Below are positions 45,614 through 57,800 of a stretch of 64,000 bases of DNA, piece by piece; position 1 is the first letter of the stretch, and each line of letters opens with the position of its first letter. Under the pieces are notes generated by a model, which saw only the letters and a list, made by a program, of their open reading frames with translations, made no database searches and had not been told where the DNA came from. The translations under genes and the position numbers were made by a program. Origin of the DNA: Siphonodentalium dalli (taxonomy: Eukaryota > Mollusca > Scaphopoda > Gadilida > Siphonodentaliidae); the NCBI GenBank assembly GCA_032622095.1, contig CP136065.1, positions 157,053,577 to 157,117,576 of the forward strand, written 5' to 3'.

Positions 45614-47832
45614 TGAAAGTGTCAATGACACTGTAGCTCAACTTGGAAAGGGAATAATTTAATGTGTTACTGTCGATGGAGTTATTAGGAATGTGGAAAG
45701 TTGAATGTCTAATACTAGTTTATCAACATGAAGAGATATATATATATACATGTATATAAAAGTAAAATCTAAGATGGTTGCTGGCGGCTATGTTTTCCAA
45801 CAATTCAAAAACATTTGATAGCTTTAGTCATGCAAAGAGTAGAATCCAAAATGGCCGCTGGCAACAATGTTTTAATGCCGAATAACCCCAAAATGACTCG
45901 TTCCCATCTACATGTCAATTTCAACAGCCATGACAAATTTTATGATGATCAGACTAAAGGTACGACCTGTAGCCCATGCTAAAGGATTTAGTCATACAAA
46001 GAGTAAAATCTAAGATGGCTGCCGGTGGCCATGTTTTTTGGCCGAATGACCCCAAAATAACTCGTTCCCATCTACAAGTCAATATTAACACCCACGACAA
46101 ATGTCATGATGATCAGATGAACAGTACGACCTGTAGCCCGTGCTAATGGATTGAATTATGAAATCAAAGATGGCCGCTGGCAGCCATGTTTTTTTTCCGA
46201 ATGCCCCCAAAATGACTCGTTCCCATCTACATTCCAATTTCAACAGCCATGACAAATTTTATGATGATCAGACTAAAGGTACGACCTGTAGCCCGTGCTA
46301 AAGGATTTAGTCATACAAAGAGTAAATTTCAAGATGGCTGCTGGCGGCCATGTTTTTTGGCCGAATGATCCCAAAATGACTCGTTCCCATCTACATGTCA
46401 TTGTTAACATCCATGACAAATTTCATGATTATCAGACTAAAGGTACGACCTGTAGTCCGTGCTAAAGGATTTAGTCATACAAAGAGTAAAATCCAAGATG
46501 GCTGCCAGCGGCCATGTTATTTGCCCGAATAACCCAAAAATGACTCGTTCCCATCTACATGTCATTGTTAACATCCATGACAAATTTTATGATGATCAGA
46601 CTAAAGGTACGACCTGTAGCCCGTGCTAAAGGATTCAGTCATACAAAGAGTAAATTCAAAGATGCCTGCTGGTGGCCATGTTTTTTTGGCCGAATGACCC
46701 CAAAATGACTCGTTCTCATCTACATGTCATTATTAACATTCTTGACAAATTTTATGATGATCAGACTAAAAGTACGATCTGTAGCCCGTGCTAAAGAATT
46801 TAGTCATACAAAGAGTAAAATCCAAGATGGCTGCTGGCGGCCATGTTTTTGGGCCAAATGACCCCAAAATAACTCGTTCCCATCTACATGTCAATATTAA
46901 CATCCATGACAAATTTCATGACGATCAGACAAACAGTACGACCTGTAGCCCGTGCTAATGGATTGAATTTTTAAATGCAAGATGGCCACTGGCGGCCATG
47001 TTTTTTGTCCGAATGACCCCAAAATGACTCGTTCCCATCTGCATTCCAATTTCAACAGCCATGACAAATTTTATGATGATCGGACCAAAGGTACGACCTG
47101 TAGCCCGTGCTAAAGGATTTAGTCATGCAAAGAGTAAAATCCAAGACGGCTGCTGGCGGCCAAGTTTTTTGGCCGAATGACCCCAAAATGACTCGTTCCA
47201 TACTACATGTCATTGTTAACATTCATGACAAATTTCATGATGATCAGACGAACAATGCGACCTGTGGCCCGTGCTAATGGATTGAATTTTGAAAACAAAG
47301 ATGGCCACTGGCGGCCATGTTTTTTGTCCGAATGACCCCAAAATGACTCGTTCCCATCTACATTCCAATTTGAACAGCCATGACAAATTTCATGATTATC
47401 AGACTAAAGGTACGACCTGTAGCCCGTGCTAAAGGATTTAGTCATACAAAGAGTAAAATCCAAGATGGCTGCTGGTGGCCATGTTTTTTGCCCGAATAAC
47501 CCAAAAATGACTCGTTCCCATCTACATGTCAATATTAACATCCATGACAAATTTCATGACGATCAGACGAACAGTACGGCCTGTAGCCCGTGCTAATGGA
47601 TTGAATTTTGAAATCTAAGATGGCCGCTGGCGGCCATGTTTTTTTTCCGAATGACCCCAAAATGAATAATTCCGGTACAAATGTTGATGTCAACAGCTAT
47701 GACAAATTTCATAATGATCTGATCAAAGGTACGACCTGTAGCCTGTATTGTTGACGCCTTACGCACACACACACGGACGACGGACGACAAAGCCATGGCA
47801 ATAGCTCAAACTTTACAAAGTAAAGTTGAGCT
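45614..47832 (+). mobile_element. Satellite-bearing element E4 (~13 monomers)
   Basis: 5' end TGAAAGTGTCAATGACACTG then TAGCTCAACTT. About thirteen monomers, often A then B. Then ACGCACACACACACGGACG and a full 3' hairpin at 47,803-47,832 (AGCTCAAACTTTAC, loop AAA, GTAAAGTTGAGCT, one bulged A). The largest of the four copies. Confidence 0.85.
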
Positions 47833-48045
47833 AAAAATGGCTTGTTATATTTTAACTGTGTCACATCTCAAGATATGCTTTTATCTTATGGCTTGTATTG
47901 TCGATGCCAAAGGCAAAGCCATTTATTTAATTTTAATAGCATCAAAATTGAGGAATGAAATGTGATACAGGCTTTGGATTACAGACACAAACAGACATGT
48001 TTATTTCTGGTGAACCGATTTCGGGAGATTGATATTTTTATAACT
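47833..48045. other. Spacer before the LINE
   Basis: No feature recognised; ends at the LINE target site. Confidence 0.5.
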
Positions 48046-48061
48046 AAAAACTTCCTAGTTT
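48046..48061 (+). repeat. Left LINE target-site duplication
   Basis: AAAAACTTCCTAGTTT, repeated exactly at 54,145-54,160. The inferred bottom-strand nick (TTTT/A) fits an L1-type endonuclease. Confidence 0.9.
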
Positions 48062-48485
48062 CATTTTCAAACATATACATGATATATAATAATATATGAT
48101 AAGACTATAATTTAGCGTACATTCGTAGATAGGTTTTAAAACGCTAATATTTTCATGCGATTTATAGATTGAAATTCATTTATGAGGCGCAAGGGGAGAA
48201 CACACGCTGCATACGTTCCTGAATGCATAATTTCAGCCAAACCTTGGCTGTTTATTTCACACCAGTTTCTGGGATAACCTGTGTGTCGACCGAGAACCTG
48301 TGTGTCAATTGAGGAGAACACACGGAGGATTTGTGTAAATGTTAGCCCAAACGACATTTCAAAGTAACGACGGGTTTGTTGTTTATTTCATGTGTCTGCT
48401 GAAACTGGTACCATTTATATTGTGTATACAAATCATTCTATATATGCATTACATAGATACTTGTTAATAATATGTTGCATGGAGA

Positions 48486-49148
48486 TTGGCCGATACGTCT
48501 GCGTACTTGTACTTTCCTATGTCTAATATCGAAATAATTTCTCTAAACTGCCGAGGGCTTAACCAAAACGAAAAACGCCGAGATCTGTTCCATCACCTTC
48601 GAGATAAAAAAGCTTCAATATATTGTCTACAGGACACTCATTTCACCAAAGCCATGGAAAAATACATTGAAGCAGAATGGGGATTCAAAACAGTAATGGC
48701 CTCTTACTCGTCTCAATCCCGTGGGGTGGCATTCCTCTTTAATAATAACTTCGAATATGAAATACATGACACGACACGGGATTCAGAAGGGAACTACATT
48801 ATATTAGATATATCGATCGAAAAAATTAGATTCAGTCTCGTGACAATCTATGGCCCGAATGACGATAATCCAACTTTTTATAAAAATATCAACAAACTGC
48901 TTTTAGACATCGGTAATACTCAAATAATCATATGCGGTGACTGGAACATCTCGCAAGATCAAGAACTTGATACCTTCAATTACAACAACATTAATAATCC
49001 AAACGCAAAAGACGCACTGAAAAATCTTGCCGCCAGCCTCGAACTCGTGGATCCATGGAGATTGAAAAATAAAAATGAAAGACGATATACTTGGCGAAGA
49101 AAATCCCCAATTAAAATGGCAAGGTTGGACTTTTTTATGATCTCTTAA
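48486..49148 (+). pseudogene. LINE endonuclease domain, N-terminal part
   Basis: Shows the APE-type motifs: ISLNCRGLNQNEKR, CLQDTHF (Asp where Glu is usual), LVTIYGPND, ICGDWN, RYTWRR and ARLDFF. The frame ends at TAA 49,146-49,148, before the catalytic SDH motif, which continues in the same frame just after the stop. ATG 48,486 is in a plausible position but the true start of the polyprotein is unknown. Confidence 0.88.
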
Positions 49149-49707
49149 GATCTTTTAAGTTTACTCGAAACTGACCCAGACATTTTACCTGCTTATAGAT
49201 CTGACCACTCCATGATTAATCTCACACTCAAAATTAATAACTCGGAAAGGGGACCAGGATTTTGGAAATTTAATAACTCCCTACTGTACGAAACAGAATA
49301 TGCATCGACTGTAAAAACAATCATACATGAGAATAAAGTTAGATATGGCATCACACAGCCAGATGGCACCCCCTGTCGAAAACCCCCCACGATCACTAAA
49401 CAACTATTCCTTGACGCAATGCTACTAGACATTCGTGGTGCGACAATTCAGTTCTCATCCAAACGCAAACGAGAATCGAAGCTCAGAGAAAATAAGCTCA
49501 TTTGTGATCGAAAAGAAATTGAATTGAAAATTGATCAGTCTGACAACAGTCTCGAAGAAAAAAGTTCCCTTTTACGAAAACTTGACGAATTAGATTCAAA
49601 AATTCAAAATATGAGAAAAGATAATATTCGCGGAGCCATGATCCGGTCACGTGCTCAATGGGTCGAACAAGGCGAGAAACCTACTAAATACTTTCTTAAT
49701 TTAGAAA
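49149..49707 (+). pseudogene. LINE, end of endonuclease and linker to RT
   Basis: Same frame as the preceding segment. Begins with the remaining endonuclease residues, including RSDHSMINL (catalytic SDH, ~49,199-49,225), then a Lys/Glu-rich linker and WVEQGEKPTKYFLNLE, the usual lead-in to the RT. Interrupted after LE by the 1.36 kb element. Confidence 0.85.
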
Positions 49708-51066
49708 CGAGAGGCCGATCACGATCGGCAGATGTTTAACCCATCCCTTGGCGATAATAAATTGTTATGATCAGAATCATAATCGTTTAATGTTGAATTA
49801 TAGAGTATACTGTTATGATCTAAAGTAGTATATGACAAATGTACATAATAACCAGTAATAACACAAATTATTGGAATGTATGAGTCAATATAGAAGGGTT
49901 AATATAACATCTAAACTCTAGAGCCTGTCACCACTATCATAGTGTAAGCAGTTCTATTCATGTTGTTGCAAATTGCCATGTGAGATATCAAAATAATATA
50001 ATTATTTATTTAATGGAAAAGGTTAAAAGACATGGAATGGGTAAAAGGGGTTAAATCACCTATCTCTGTCTTATACAGAGCTAACATATGAGGGCTATAA
50101 ATAACTCTCAAAGCAATAAACTATATTGTCTTTTATCTTGCTCACAGAGAAGCAGGTATTCATTAATTGTAAGTTACTTGGGTTATAATCTGGATAATTC
50201 TTAGTTTAAAAAGGGCCATATCTCTGGTATAACAAATTGGATCTAACCCATATTCAAACTCGTTCTGTATTTTGAGTTGAGAAACTCACATACCAAATTT
50301 GGTTCCTATCAGATGAAAAATGGTTGATTTATCGAAGTACATGTATGTGTGAATTATATGTCAAAGGACCATAACTCCATTAAAAATCCGATCAAACCCA
50401 TATTCGAACTCAATCTGTATGTTGGTCTGAGAAACGCATACACCAAATTTGGTTCCAATCAGATAAAAAATGTTAGAGTTATGGCAGAATTAATGAATTC
50501 TAATTCGAAAAAGGGCCATAACTCCGTAAAAAAACTCGGATCAAACCCATATTAGAACTCAATCTGTATTTTGGGCCGAGAAACTCACATACCAAATTTG
50601 GTTCCGATCAGATAAAAAATGTTTGAGTTATGGCAGAATTCATGAATTCTAAGTCGAATAAGGGCCATAACTCCGTAAAAAAAAATCGGATCAAACCCAT
50701 ATTCGAACTCGATCTGTATTTTGGGCCAAGAAACTCACATACCAAGTTTGGTTCCGATTAGATAAAAAATGTTTGAGTTATGGCAGAATGTGTGAATTCT
50801 AAGTAAAAAAAGGGCCACAACTCTGTAAAAAAAAGTCAGATCAAACCCATATTCGAACTCGATCTGTATATTGGGCTGAAAACCCCATATACAAATTTTG
50901 GTTTTGATCAGGTAAAAAATGTTTGAGTTATCGCATTACACGTAAAGTGTCTACGGACGGACAGACGGACGGACGGACGGTCAGACGGACGGACGGACGG
51001 ACGAACGACGAGTGGTCAATCCGGACGTTGACACTATGTGTACCATACTATGGTATGGGTACACAT
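49708..51066 (+). mobile_element. Satellite-bearing element inserted in the LINE (five monomers)
   Basis: The LINE frame gives exact borders. The element begins CGAGAGGCCGATCACGATCG and ends in a hairpin at 51,036-51,066 (arms ATGTGTACCATAC and GTATGGGTACACAT, loop TATG, one bulged G). After ~500 bp of 5' region come five ~150 bp monomers (about 50,210, 50,363, 50,511, 50,660, 50,812), each bounded by GGGCCATAACTC and GAGTTATGGC. Then 50,954-51,004 of ACGG/ACAG units and a 60 bp tail. Removing it leaves the LINE reading frame continuous with about two extra A, so the target duplication is at most 2 bp. Confidence 0.88.
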
Positions 51067-52861
51067 AAAAAGGAATTATGTATCTAAGACAATAACATCC
51101 CTTAACGATAACTCAGGCAACACCTTATCGTCCCAGACAGAAATCATCAATGAGGCGCGTAGCTTTTACAAAACTCTTTACTCACACCGACCGGTCCATA
51201 AGCAACAAATCATCGAAATCATCCGTAACGAAAATGTCCCCAGGCTATCCCCCGAACAATCTGAAAGCTTAGAAGGCACCCTAACCCTTAATGAACTAAC
51301 TTCTGCGTTGAAACGAACAAAGAACGGCAAAAGTCCTGGTCCAGATGGCTATACAGTAGAATTCTTCAAATTCTTTTGGGTAGATGTAGGTCCCATTCTC
51401 TTGGAATCCCTAAATGAATCAATTACAACCGGGGAGCTGTCCATTACACAAAAACAGGGCTTGATCACTCTTATTCCAAAGAAAGACAAAGACAGGCAAC
51501 TCCTAAAAAACTGGCGCCCAATCTCACTGTTGAATGTGACATATAAACTAGCATCAGCTTGCATAGCAGATAGACTGAAAAAAGTTTTACCGGTAATAAT
51601 AGACCCCGATCAAACAGGCTTCCTCTCAAATAGATTTATTGGAGACAACACCAGACTCATATACGACATTCTTCAAAAAACAGAGCAAGAATCAAAACCA
51701 GGAATGCTGCTATTAATAGATTTTGAAAAGGCCTTCGATTCTGTATCATGGTCATTCATACATGAGTGCCTAGATTTTTTTAATTTTGGTGAATCAATCA
51801 AGTCTTGGATATCCATTTTCTACAATAATATATCCTCTTCAATTCTCATAAACGGGCATATTTCCCAAAGTTTCAATCTATTCAGAGGCTGTCGGCAGGG
51901 TGATCCTATTTCACCTTATATTTTTTTAATTTGTGCAGAAATTCTAGGTATCCTAATGAGACAAAACACTAAAATTAAAGGAATAATCCTCGGCGGTTTA
52001 GAATATAAAATAACACAGTACGCAGACGATACAACGCTGATCCTCGATGGCAGTCAGGAAAGTCTATTAGAATCTTATAGTACATTAGACAAATTCGCCT
52101 CGGTGTCAGGACTGAATATCAACCTCAGTAAATGTCAGGCATCGTGGATTGGGGCTCTGAAGGGAAATACACACAACATATGCCCTGAACTACATGTACA
52201 ATTCACCAACTCCTTTACTCTATTAGGGATCAAATTTAATACCAACCTTGATAAAATATTAGATAACTACGACTCAAAGCTATCCGATATTAAGACCCTG
52301 ATAAAATCATGGGGACATAGGCTATTGACTCCTTTGGGTAGAATCACGGTAATAAAATCTCTTATACTGCCAAAAATAACCCACCTATTTCAGTCTCTTC
52401 CCAACCCGACAGCATCATTTTTTTTAAATTTAAAAACGATTCTGTTTAACTTTGTTTGGGGAGGAAAACGAGACAGAGTTAAAAGAACCCAACTCTGCCA
52501 AAATTTCGAAGCAGGGGGCCTGAAAATGGTTGATGTCGAAGCTTTCAATTCATCTATGAAGATAACATGGATCCGCCGAATTATACTGAAACGGCCGAAA
52601 TGGCACCCCCTTGTAGATTTACCAATAGACGAAGATCCCCTCTTTCTTGCATATGGAGGCCAATACTTAAAGCTATATTCTGCCCGCATCCAGAATCCTT
52701 TCTGGAGAGATGTCCTTATCGCCTGGTCTGAGCTATTGGTAGCAGAGAAAGAGACCCTGCCCTTACTGTCTTCAATTTTATGGAATAATGAACATTTTAA
52801 AATAAATGGCTCGACACTAAATATACGGACATGGAGAGAACATGGAAACCATTTTCGTTAA
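51067..52861 (+). pseudogene. LINE reverse transcriptase domain
   Basis: Non-LTR RT with its blocks in order: GKSPGPDGYTVEFFK, LITLIPKK, WRPISLLNVTYK, ADRLKKVLP, DQTGFL, IDFEKAFDSVSW (catalytic Asp near 51,718), GCRQGDPISPYIF, the active-site YADD (52,019-52,030), GLNINLSKCQ and LLGI. The RT core itself is open. The frame ends after GNHF at TAA 52,859-52,861, where the next segment continues one frame over. Closest in style to L1/Tx1-clade elements of invertebrates. Confidence 0.93.
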
Positions 52862-53165
52862 CGATCTTTTCCAGACTGATGGCACATTTCACACTAGACA
52901 TTCCCTCTTATCGACATTTAATGTCCGAACAGATTTCATCACCTTGCATGCACTTCTTCGTCAAGCAGAAAAAAGTGTCAAAACCCTTAAACAACCTAAT
53001 AATCCGCTGATGGCACCAATCCTCCCAAGTAATTACATATTATTATTACGCAATACGAAAGGTGGGCGCGATTTTTACAACTGTCTAGTGTCGAGAAACA
53101 AGAAACTGGACGTGTGCTCGAAATGGGAATCCAAACTTCAAGGCCCCATTCCAGTCCACGTCTGA
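52842..53165 (+). pseudogene. LINE C-terminal region, frameshifted segment 1
   Basis: Continues the polyprotein (FVNDLFQTDGTFHT, DFITLHALLRQ, KGGRDFYNCL) after a frameshift near 52,845-52,861. Ends at TGA. Confidence 0.75.
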
Positions 53166-53624
53166 CACTAAATTACACTGGCTTCAATTTCATATAAACG
53201 CTAGAATTTTAGCTACCAATAGATTTCTAAAACTGGCCAAGATTAGACAAAACGATCTTTGCAACCACAAGAAACGATATGCCACATATTTTGGGAGTGT
53301 CCGCATGTTCAATCATTCCTAGACAAGCTTTCCAAATGGACAATATCAAACAATTTCGTCATTCCTTTAACAAAAAAGACAATGACGCTTGGAAACATGA
53401 GCAATCGAACTGATAACATTACAAATTATTTAATTTTGATTATTAAAAACTATATTTACAAAACAAAATTTACAACGGACCAATTGTCTATGAATGCTTT
53501 AATTGCAGAATTCAACTTTAGGTATAATTGCGAAAAATACAATGCATACTGCAGACTTGAACGTAATATGTTCGATACCAAGTGGCTTCTAATGAAACGA
53601 GCACTTGAAAACGAAACCCGATAA
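53166..53624 (+). pseudogene. LINE C-terminal Cys/His segment, frameshifted
   Basis: ILATNRFLKLAKIRQNDLCN in one frame is followed, one frame over, by ETICHIFWECPHVQSFL. The latter is the H-x4-C half of the C-terminal zinc-knuckle-like motif of L1/Tx1 elements; a Cys from the first half is lost at the frameshift near 53,262-53,275. Ends with RALENETR and TAA at 53,622. Confidence 0.75.
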
Positions 53625-54144
53625 GATACAACACTTTAAAGGCCGTTCGGATATATATCTCAATATTATATTGGTAGAATAGAAAGTTGAAACATGGCCA
53701 GTCACAAACTCCAGGCAGAGTTATCTCTCATCGCTACGCTGATATATTGTAACGTAGAGGGCGCTGTATGGAGTTTGGGCCAGTCATTGACCGATTATTC
53801 GTAAACAACGAAATAATTTGTCGACAAAGAACAAAGGGTAACAACTCTATTAATATAGCCCCCGGCATCGAGGCTGTATCTTCTGTTTTGACATATCCTG
53901 ACTGTTTCGCAGTGCTGTGTCGTGTATCGTGTCCAATCTCCCATATTTGATATCAACATATTATATGTCCATATAACATTATATGATGACACCAGGTGCG
54001 AATGAAGAGTGTAAGACAGTGCGCATGTGACAGTGAGATAGTTTCCCCTCTCGCCCTTGAAGTATCGTATGCTAATGTATGTCTGTGATATTCCGTGTAT
54101 GTTTTGCTATTCAATAAAAAAATTTAAAAAAAAAAAATTTAAAA
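53625..54144 (+). other. LINE 3' untranslated region and A-rich tail
   Basis: No coding frame. AATAAA at 54,113-54,118 is followed by A-rich sequence interrupted by TTT. Confidence 0.75.
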
Positions 54145-54160
54145 AAAAACTTCCTAGTTT
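54145..54160 (+). repeat. Right LINE target-site duplication
   Basis: AAAAACTTCCTAGTTT, identical to 48,046-48,061. Confidence 0.9.
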
Positions 54161-54188
54161 TGAGCAAATTATTACAAAATAAAACCAA

Positions 54189-54389
54189 CTAGCAGATGAC
54201 CCGACTTCGTCCGGGCTTTGACCTTGAATTGACCATTTTGAAGGTCAAGGTCAGGTCGGAGTCACGATTTGACCCGTCCAAAACACTCCCCGGACAAAAT
54301 ACCTGTAGGTATCAAATTTCGTCCAGCAGTTTTCCCGGCCATAGCTAACAGACAAACAAACAGACAGAAGTCCCAAAATATATATTAGA
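54189..54389 (-). mobile_element. Solo non-autonomous Helitron, 201 bp
   Basis: On the minus strand: host A, then TCTAATATATATTTTGGGAC (5' end at 54,389). The body holds one GACCTTGACCTT/CGGGTCAAATC unit, and the hairpin complement of CCCGACTTCGTCCGGG (54,200-54,215) is followed by CTAG (3' end at 54,189) and host T. The A/TC…CTAG/T signature is that of Helitrons. The same hairpin and internal unit are in the + strand Helitron ending at 13,193. Confidence 0.88.
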
Positions 54390-54800
54390 TCATTTGTGGG
54401 TACCCGTTTCAAGGTGAAGGTCACCTCGGGCTGAAAAACTGACCCGATGAAAATCTCCCCCATTCCCAGGAACCCCTAAGTACGAACACAGAATCACACA
54501 ACACGCTCATGTCTGTACACAGACACAACACACTCATGTCTGGACACATACACGCTCTTTATCAACGACACTACGGATACAACGCTCTTTAACTATCACG
54601 CGATTAACCCATGAACTACCCATTGTGGTTGCAGGGATTGGAGAATGAGTGCTCTGACGTTCTCGAAGCGGTGCGATGACATTCCATCTGGGATTTTACC
54701 CTTAGATAGGAAGTTTGGGCTCAATCAGTCCGACAGTTTTCCCGGCCATAGCTAACAGACAAACAAACAAACAAACAGAAGTCCCAACATATATAGTAGA
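54390..54800 (-). mobile_element. Helitron fragment with second related 5' end
   Basis: The right edge is a Helitron 5' end on the minus strand (TCTACTATATATGTTGGGAC at 54,800), and 54,740-54,800 matches 54,335-54,389. No CTRR 3' end with hairpin was found at its left edge, so it is a partial unit or one interrupted by the solo Helitron. Confidence 0.55.
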
Positions 54801-57800
54801 CCAGCAGGTTAGCCCGCCACTGGCGGCGTTGGTCAGAAACATGACATTTTGTAAATTATTTTTTTAAATATTTTAATTGAATTTTTTGTTTTTCAATGAG
54901 TTAATTTACGGTACATCGGGCGGAAAAACTGACCCGATGAAAAACTTCCCCGTTCCTAGGAACGACAGACATAAGAATCACACAACACGCATTTTTTTTT
55001 CTCCAATGAGTTATTTCTGAGAATGAGAAATTATGATACCCGTCCCTAAATGAGGTATTATTTTTTGTAACCTGCCCGTGGCCATTGAGCAGCCCCTGAC
55101 AGAGGTTGTCCACCCTTACGAGATGGTCAATAGTCCCTGCAAAGAGCGGACAGTCAATTAATCCCGCCGTTCACCCCCATCACCAACGCGACGTAATTTT
55201 GGTACCATGTGTTGCGTTCAAAAATAGGTCGATTGCAGTGGATTCGTAGATGACGAAATATGAGTGCGACAGAGAATATTGATTGATCTAAAGCAACTCG
55301 AACGAATGGCAGTCTTGCTATTCACGGAGAATTGCAAATCAACTGCGTCTGATCCAATTGTAAAAATATTGTTCCCGTATCTTATGACTTCCAATAAATC
55401 TCTCCGCATAATATAACGTAAACAAAAGCCGTAATGCAATATGCGAAAGCGGAAGGGGATAAAGAGCGTTAACCGGTTAACAAACCCAAATATGGAAGAT
55501 CTTTATCAACAACACTGCGGATAGGAACGCTCTTTAACTATCAACGCGATTAACCCCCGCAGTGCCGTTTGTGGTGATTTTGATGATTGGGAGTGGAGAA
55601 TGAGTGCTCCAAAATGCCGCGACTACGATTACCGTGGGTTTTTACCCTTAGATGGGAAGTTTGATCTCAATCGAGCCAGCCGTTTTAGAGTCTATAGAGG
55701 ACACATATATATACACATATACGGAAGTATCAAAATATATAGGAGACTAGCAGGTTAGCCCGCCACTGGCGGCAATCGTCAGAAACATGACAATTTTTAA
55801 GTTTGAAGTTTTTTTAATTAAATTGTTTTGTTTTTCAATGAGTTAATTGTGCCTTTTTAATTTTTCGTCTCATGGCTTTGTTCGAAAAAGCAATTGCAAC
55901 AGCTTCCGAGACACGTATGCTGCACCTAGGTGTACAATTTCGTCGAAATCAGCGAGTTTTACCCGATTTGACCTTGAATTGATCAGTAGGCTTCAATATT
56001 CGACACGGCGATTGACTGCCGTGGGCCACGGACTGCCGTAACAGTTGATAACATGTTCACATTCTGCGGATCGGGCACTGCGGTCAGTCAAAAAACATAA
56101 CGCGCACGCTATAACTCCGGTATCACTAACGTACGCGGCATTGGAAGGGTCAGGTTAACTTCCGCCTGGACCCACGTGGCATGACGTAATTCACAACCAC
56201 GTGTATTTACCTCGAAAGTGTTAAAATTGCGCGACCGCGACACACACAATGGCCCGATAATGGGCACACGTTCCCTGGCATTTCCCAGAAGATATTCATG
56301 GGGAGGTCAAGTGACCAATTTTGAAATTTGCTGGTCGCATTCGTCTGTATGTCTGAGGAATTATCGGCTAGATATTGTTACCAACATGACATATTTAAAT
56401 TAATCCCGCCGTGGACCCCATCACCAACGGCAACGCGACATGTGCAGCGTTCTAAAAATAGGTCGATTGCAGTGGATTCGTACAGATGACGAAATATGAG
56501 TGTGACAGATAATATTGTTTGATCGAAAGCATTTGAATTAATACGTCGCAAAACTCGCCTTGATGTTGGCTAATAGATATTTGTCCCTGCTAGGTGTTGG
56601 GAATGTCGTCACACAACACGCTCATGTCTGCATACAGTCTTACACGCACACGCCGAGACCCAGACGTAAGAATGACATTAGGCATACACGCTCTTTATCA
56701 ACTACAATGCGATAGGAACGCTCTTTAACTATCAACGCGATTAACCCCCGCCGTGCCTTTGCAGTGATTTTGGGAGTGGAGAACGCGTGCTCTGAGCTTC
56801 TCCAAAACGCCGCGACGACGATTCCCGTGGGTTTTTACATTTAGATGGGAAGTTTGAACTCAATCGAGCGAACCGTTTTCGATTCTATGAAGTACATATA
56901 TATATATATATATAAATATACGAAGTCTCAAAATATATAGTATAGACTAGCAGGTTAGCCCGCCACTGGCGGCATTCGTCCCATGGCTTTGTTTGAGAAA
57001 CATGACATTTTTGAATATGAATTTAATGTTTTTTAAATTTAATATATTTTGTTTCTGAATTGTTTTTTAATTGTTAATTTTTTTTAATTTTAAATTGTAA
57101 ATTGTTTTAATTAAATGTTTTGTTTCTGGCGGAAAAATTTACCCGTAGAAATCCCCCCTTCCTAGGAACGACAGACAACGCATTATTTGTTTCGTGAAAT
57201 CTCTCTACGATAACATTGCATTGAATTTAAAACAAACGCTTCCCGTCGGGAAATCTGTCTGCATAATATTTTGAGTCTGCCGTACCCGTCGTAATGTCGT
57301 GAAATCTCTCTGCATAATAGATAACATTGCATTGAATCTGTTGTTGGCATTCAGGGCTTCGGGTCGTTGTTGTTGGCATCACGGCTCCCCGAAAACTCTC
57401 ACATTGCCGAAAACGTGTATTTAGTAATATCGTTGTTGTTGATATTTACGGCTTGGGGGCTATTTTCTTATTTAGCAAGTTTGAGCTCAATCGGTTCGAG
57501 TCTATAAAGGACACACTCATATATATGACACTTCCCGTGGGTAGCAAGTTTGAGCTCAATCGGCATTCCCTGCAATTTCCCGTAGATTGGCAGATTCCAG
57601 TAGCTTTATAACGGTATATCTGGGGAGAAATCTGATGCTATATTCGTGATTATCTGGGATGATTTCGGTATATAACTATATACTGTAAAAACAAAGCGCG
57701 CCATCCGTGCTCGCAGGGTTGGTCAGAAACAAATGTTTTTAAAATTTAATGTATGTTCCGTATATCTCTCTGCAGATGCAAATAACGTTGAATGGCAAAC

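Larger units (their letters stand above)
48062..54144 (+). mobile_element. L1-type LINE retrotransposon, degenerate
   Basis: Bounded by a 16-bp target duplication and ending in an A-rich tail (54,113-54,150). It contains, in order, an AP-like endonuclease, a reverse transcriptase and a C-terminal Cys/His segment, as in L1/Tx1-clade elements. No ORF1 was found: only ~420 bp precede the endonuclease frame, so the copy is 5'-truncated or of a type without ORF1. About 4.7 kb is LINE; 49,708-51,066 is a later insertion. Inactivated by one stop, at least two frameshifts and that insertion. Confidence 0.92.

Noticed and set aside
33189-47700. Regular repeats considered as a CRISPR array
   Set aside because: Units are ~160 bp without unique spacers, in a eukaryotic context with transposon ends.
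33452-47796. Many 61-106 codon ORFs in the ~160 bp monomer arrays
   Set aside because: Same peptide recurring with monomer spacing, no start or splice context; satellite by-products.
42760-48045. Search for YEATS-domain exons upstream of the AF9/ENL last exon
   Set aside because: No frame on the minus strand here resembles a YEATS domain; the space is intron and satellite elements.
48136-48357. LINE ORF1 remnant in the 420 bp before the endonuclease
   Set aside because: Only a minus-strand 73-codon frame is open there; nothing on the + strand resembles a coiled coil or zinc knuckle.
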